Assembly (NCBI GenBank): GCA_028708425.1 | Contig: JAQVYY010000030.1 | Span: 1-44,355 of the forward strand | DNA length: 44,355 nucleotides | Reading direction: 5' to 3' | Source of the DNA: Bacteroidales bacterium | GTDB lineage: Bacteria > Bacteroidota > Bacteroidia > Bacteroidales > Tenuifilaceae | Part shown: piece after piece, positions 44,231-44,355 of the stretch | Position numbering within the stretch: the first letter of the stretch is position 1 | How the letters are laid out: the number at the start of each line of letters is the position of its first letter | Notes under the pieces: model-generated | The model's input: only the letters and a program-made list of their open reading frames with translations | What the model was told of the DNA's origin: nothing | Database searches by the model: none | Position numbers and translations under genes: made by a program

Positions 44231-44355
44231 TTCATCTGTTTATATTTTCATTTTTTAGTACATGTTTTTTTACTGCGTGAACGCTAAGAGATTCAAAATT
44301 TCATCTTCATGCTCTATGGCAATAGTCGTGTGTGCTTAGCGTTGAGATCAGTTTC

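Noticed and set aside
44280-44343. Inverted repeat AACGCTAAG/CTTAGCGTT considered as an integron attC site next to a toxin-antitoxin cassette
   Set aside because: The end does not fit the GTTRRRY core site, there is no second site on the other side of the pair and no integrase, so only the inverted repeat itself is reported.

Overview
The window looks like a chromosomal segment from a member of the Bacteroidota, probably the Bacteroidales. The evidence is two very large secreted proteins with type IX secretion (T9SS) C-terminal sorting domains, lipoproteins with GIN (DUF2807) domains, a CarboxypepD_reg/plug/beta-barrel TonB-type receptor, an alanine/lysine/glutamate-rich extension on ribosomal protein bS16, and TAnnTTTG promoter motifs with few Shine-Dalgarno sites. 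No rRNA, tRNA, CRISPR array, prophage or transposase gene was found.

Layout. 1-3.5 kb: an envelope cluster (PagL-like outer-membrane protein, two GIN lipoproteins, an ArsC-family reductase). 3.9-13.7 kb: two T9SS-exported proteins, a 1937-residue adhesin-like mosaic and an 1117-residue Lys-C-like serine protease. They share the end of the coding region, the stop context and the terminator. 14-16.7 kb: an Amj-type lipid II flippase, DUF2752 and TM2 membrane proteins, and recX. 16.7-23.4 kb: prmC, ribD, a LOG-family hydrolase, trxA and dnaE. 24-27.4 kb: two rhomboid genes, an EEP-family protein and a thioesterase. 27.4-36.2 kb: rimM, rpsP, mutL, a small membrane protein, ruvC, an S41 peptidase lipoprotein, an EamA transporter, serS, rpmA and rplU, all on the minus strand. 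36.9-41.1 kb: prfB with its programmed +1 frameshift, a lipoprotein and an outer-membrane receptor. 41.4-44.2 kb: an accessory segment with a D12-class adenine methyltransferase overlapping an HNH endonuclease (probable restriction-modification) and a UPF0175/DUF3368 toxin-antitoxin pair.

The most striking structure that the genes do not explain is a family of about 150-bp intergenic elements with imperfect 19-bp terminal inverted repeats. There are eight full or partial copies in 44 kb, in both orientations. They look like a non-autonomous mobile element (MITE). One end of one copy supplies the stop codon of the amj gene, and one 36-bp copy is little more than the two ends fused. A second palindromic repeat family flanks the amj-to-recX segment, and composite inverted repeats occupy the intergenic spaces near 9.8 and 23.6 kb. 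Other notable points are a 42-bp coding minisatellite in rpsP, the duplicated T9SS gene ends, and a MutL with a variant endonuclease motif.
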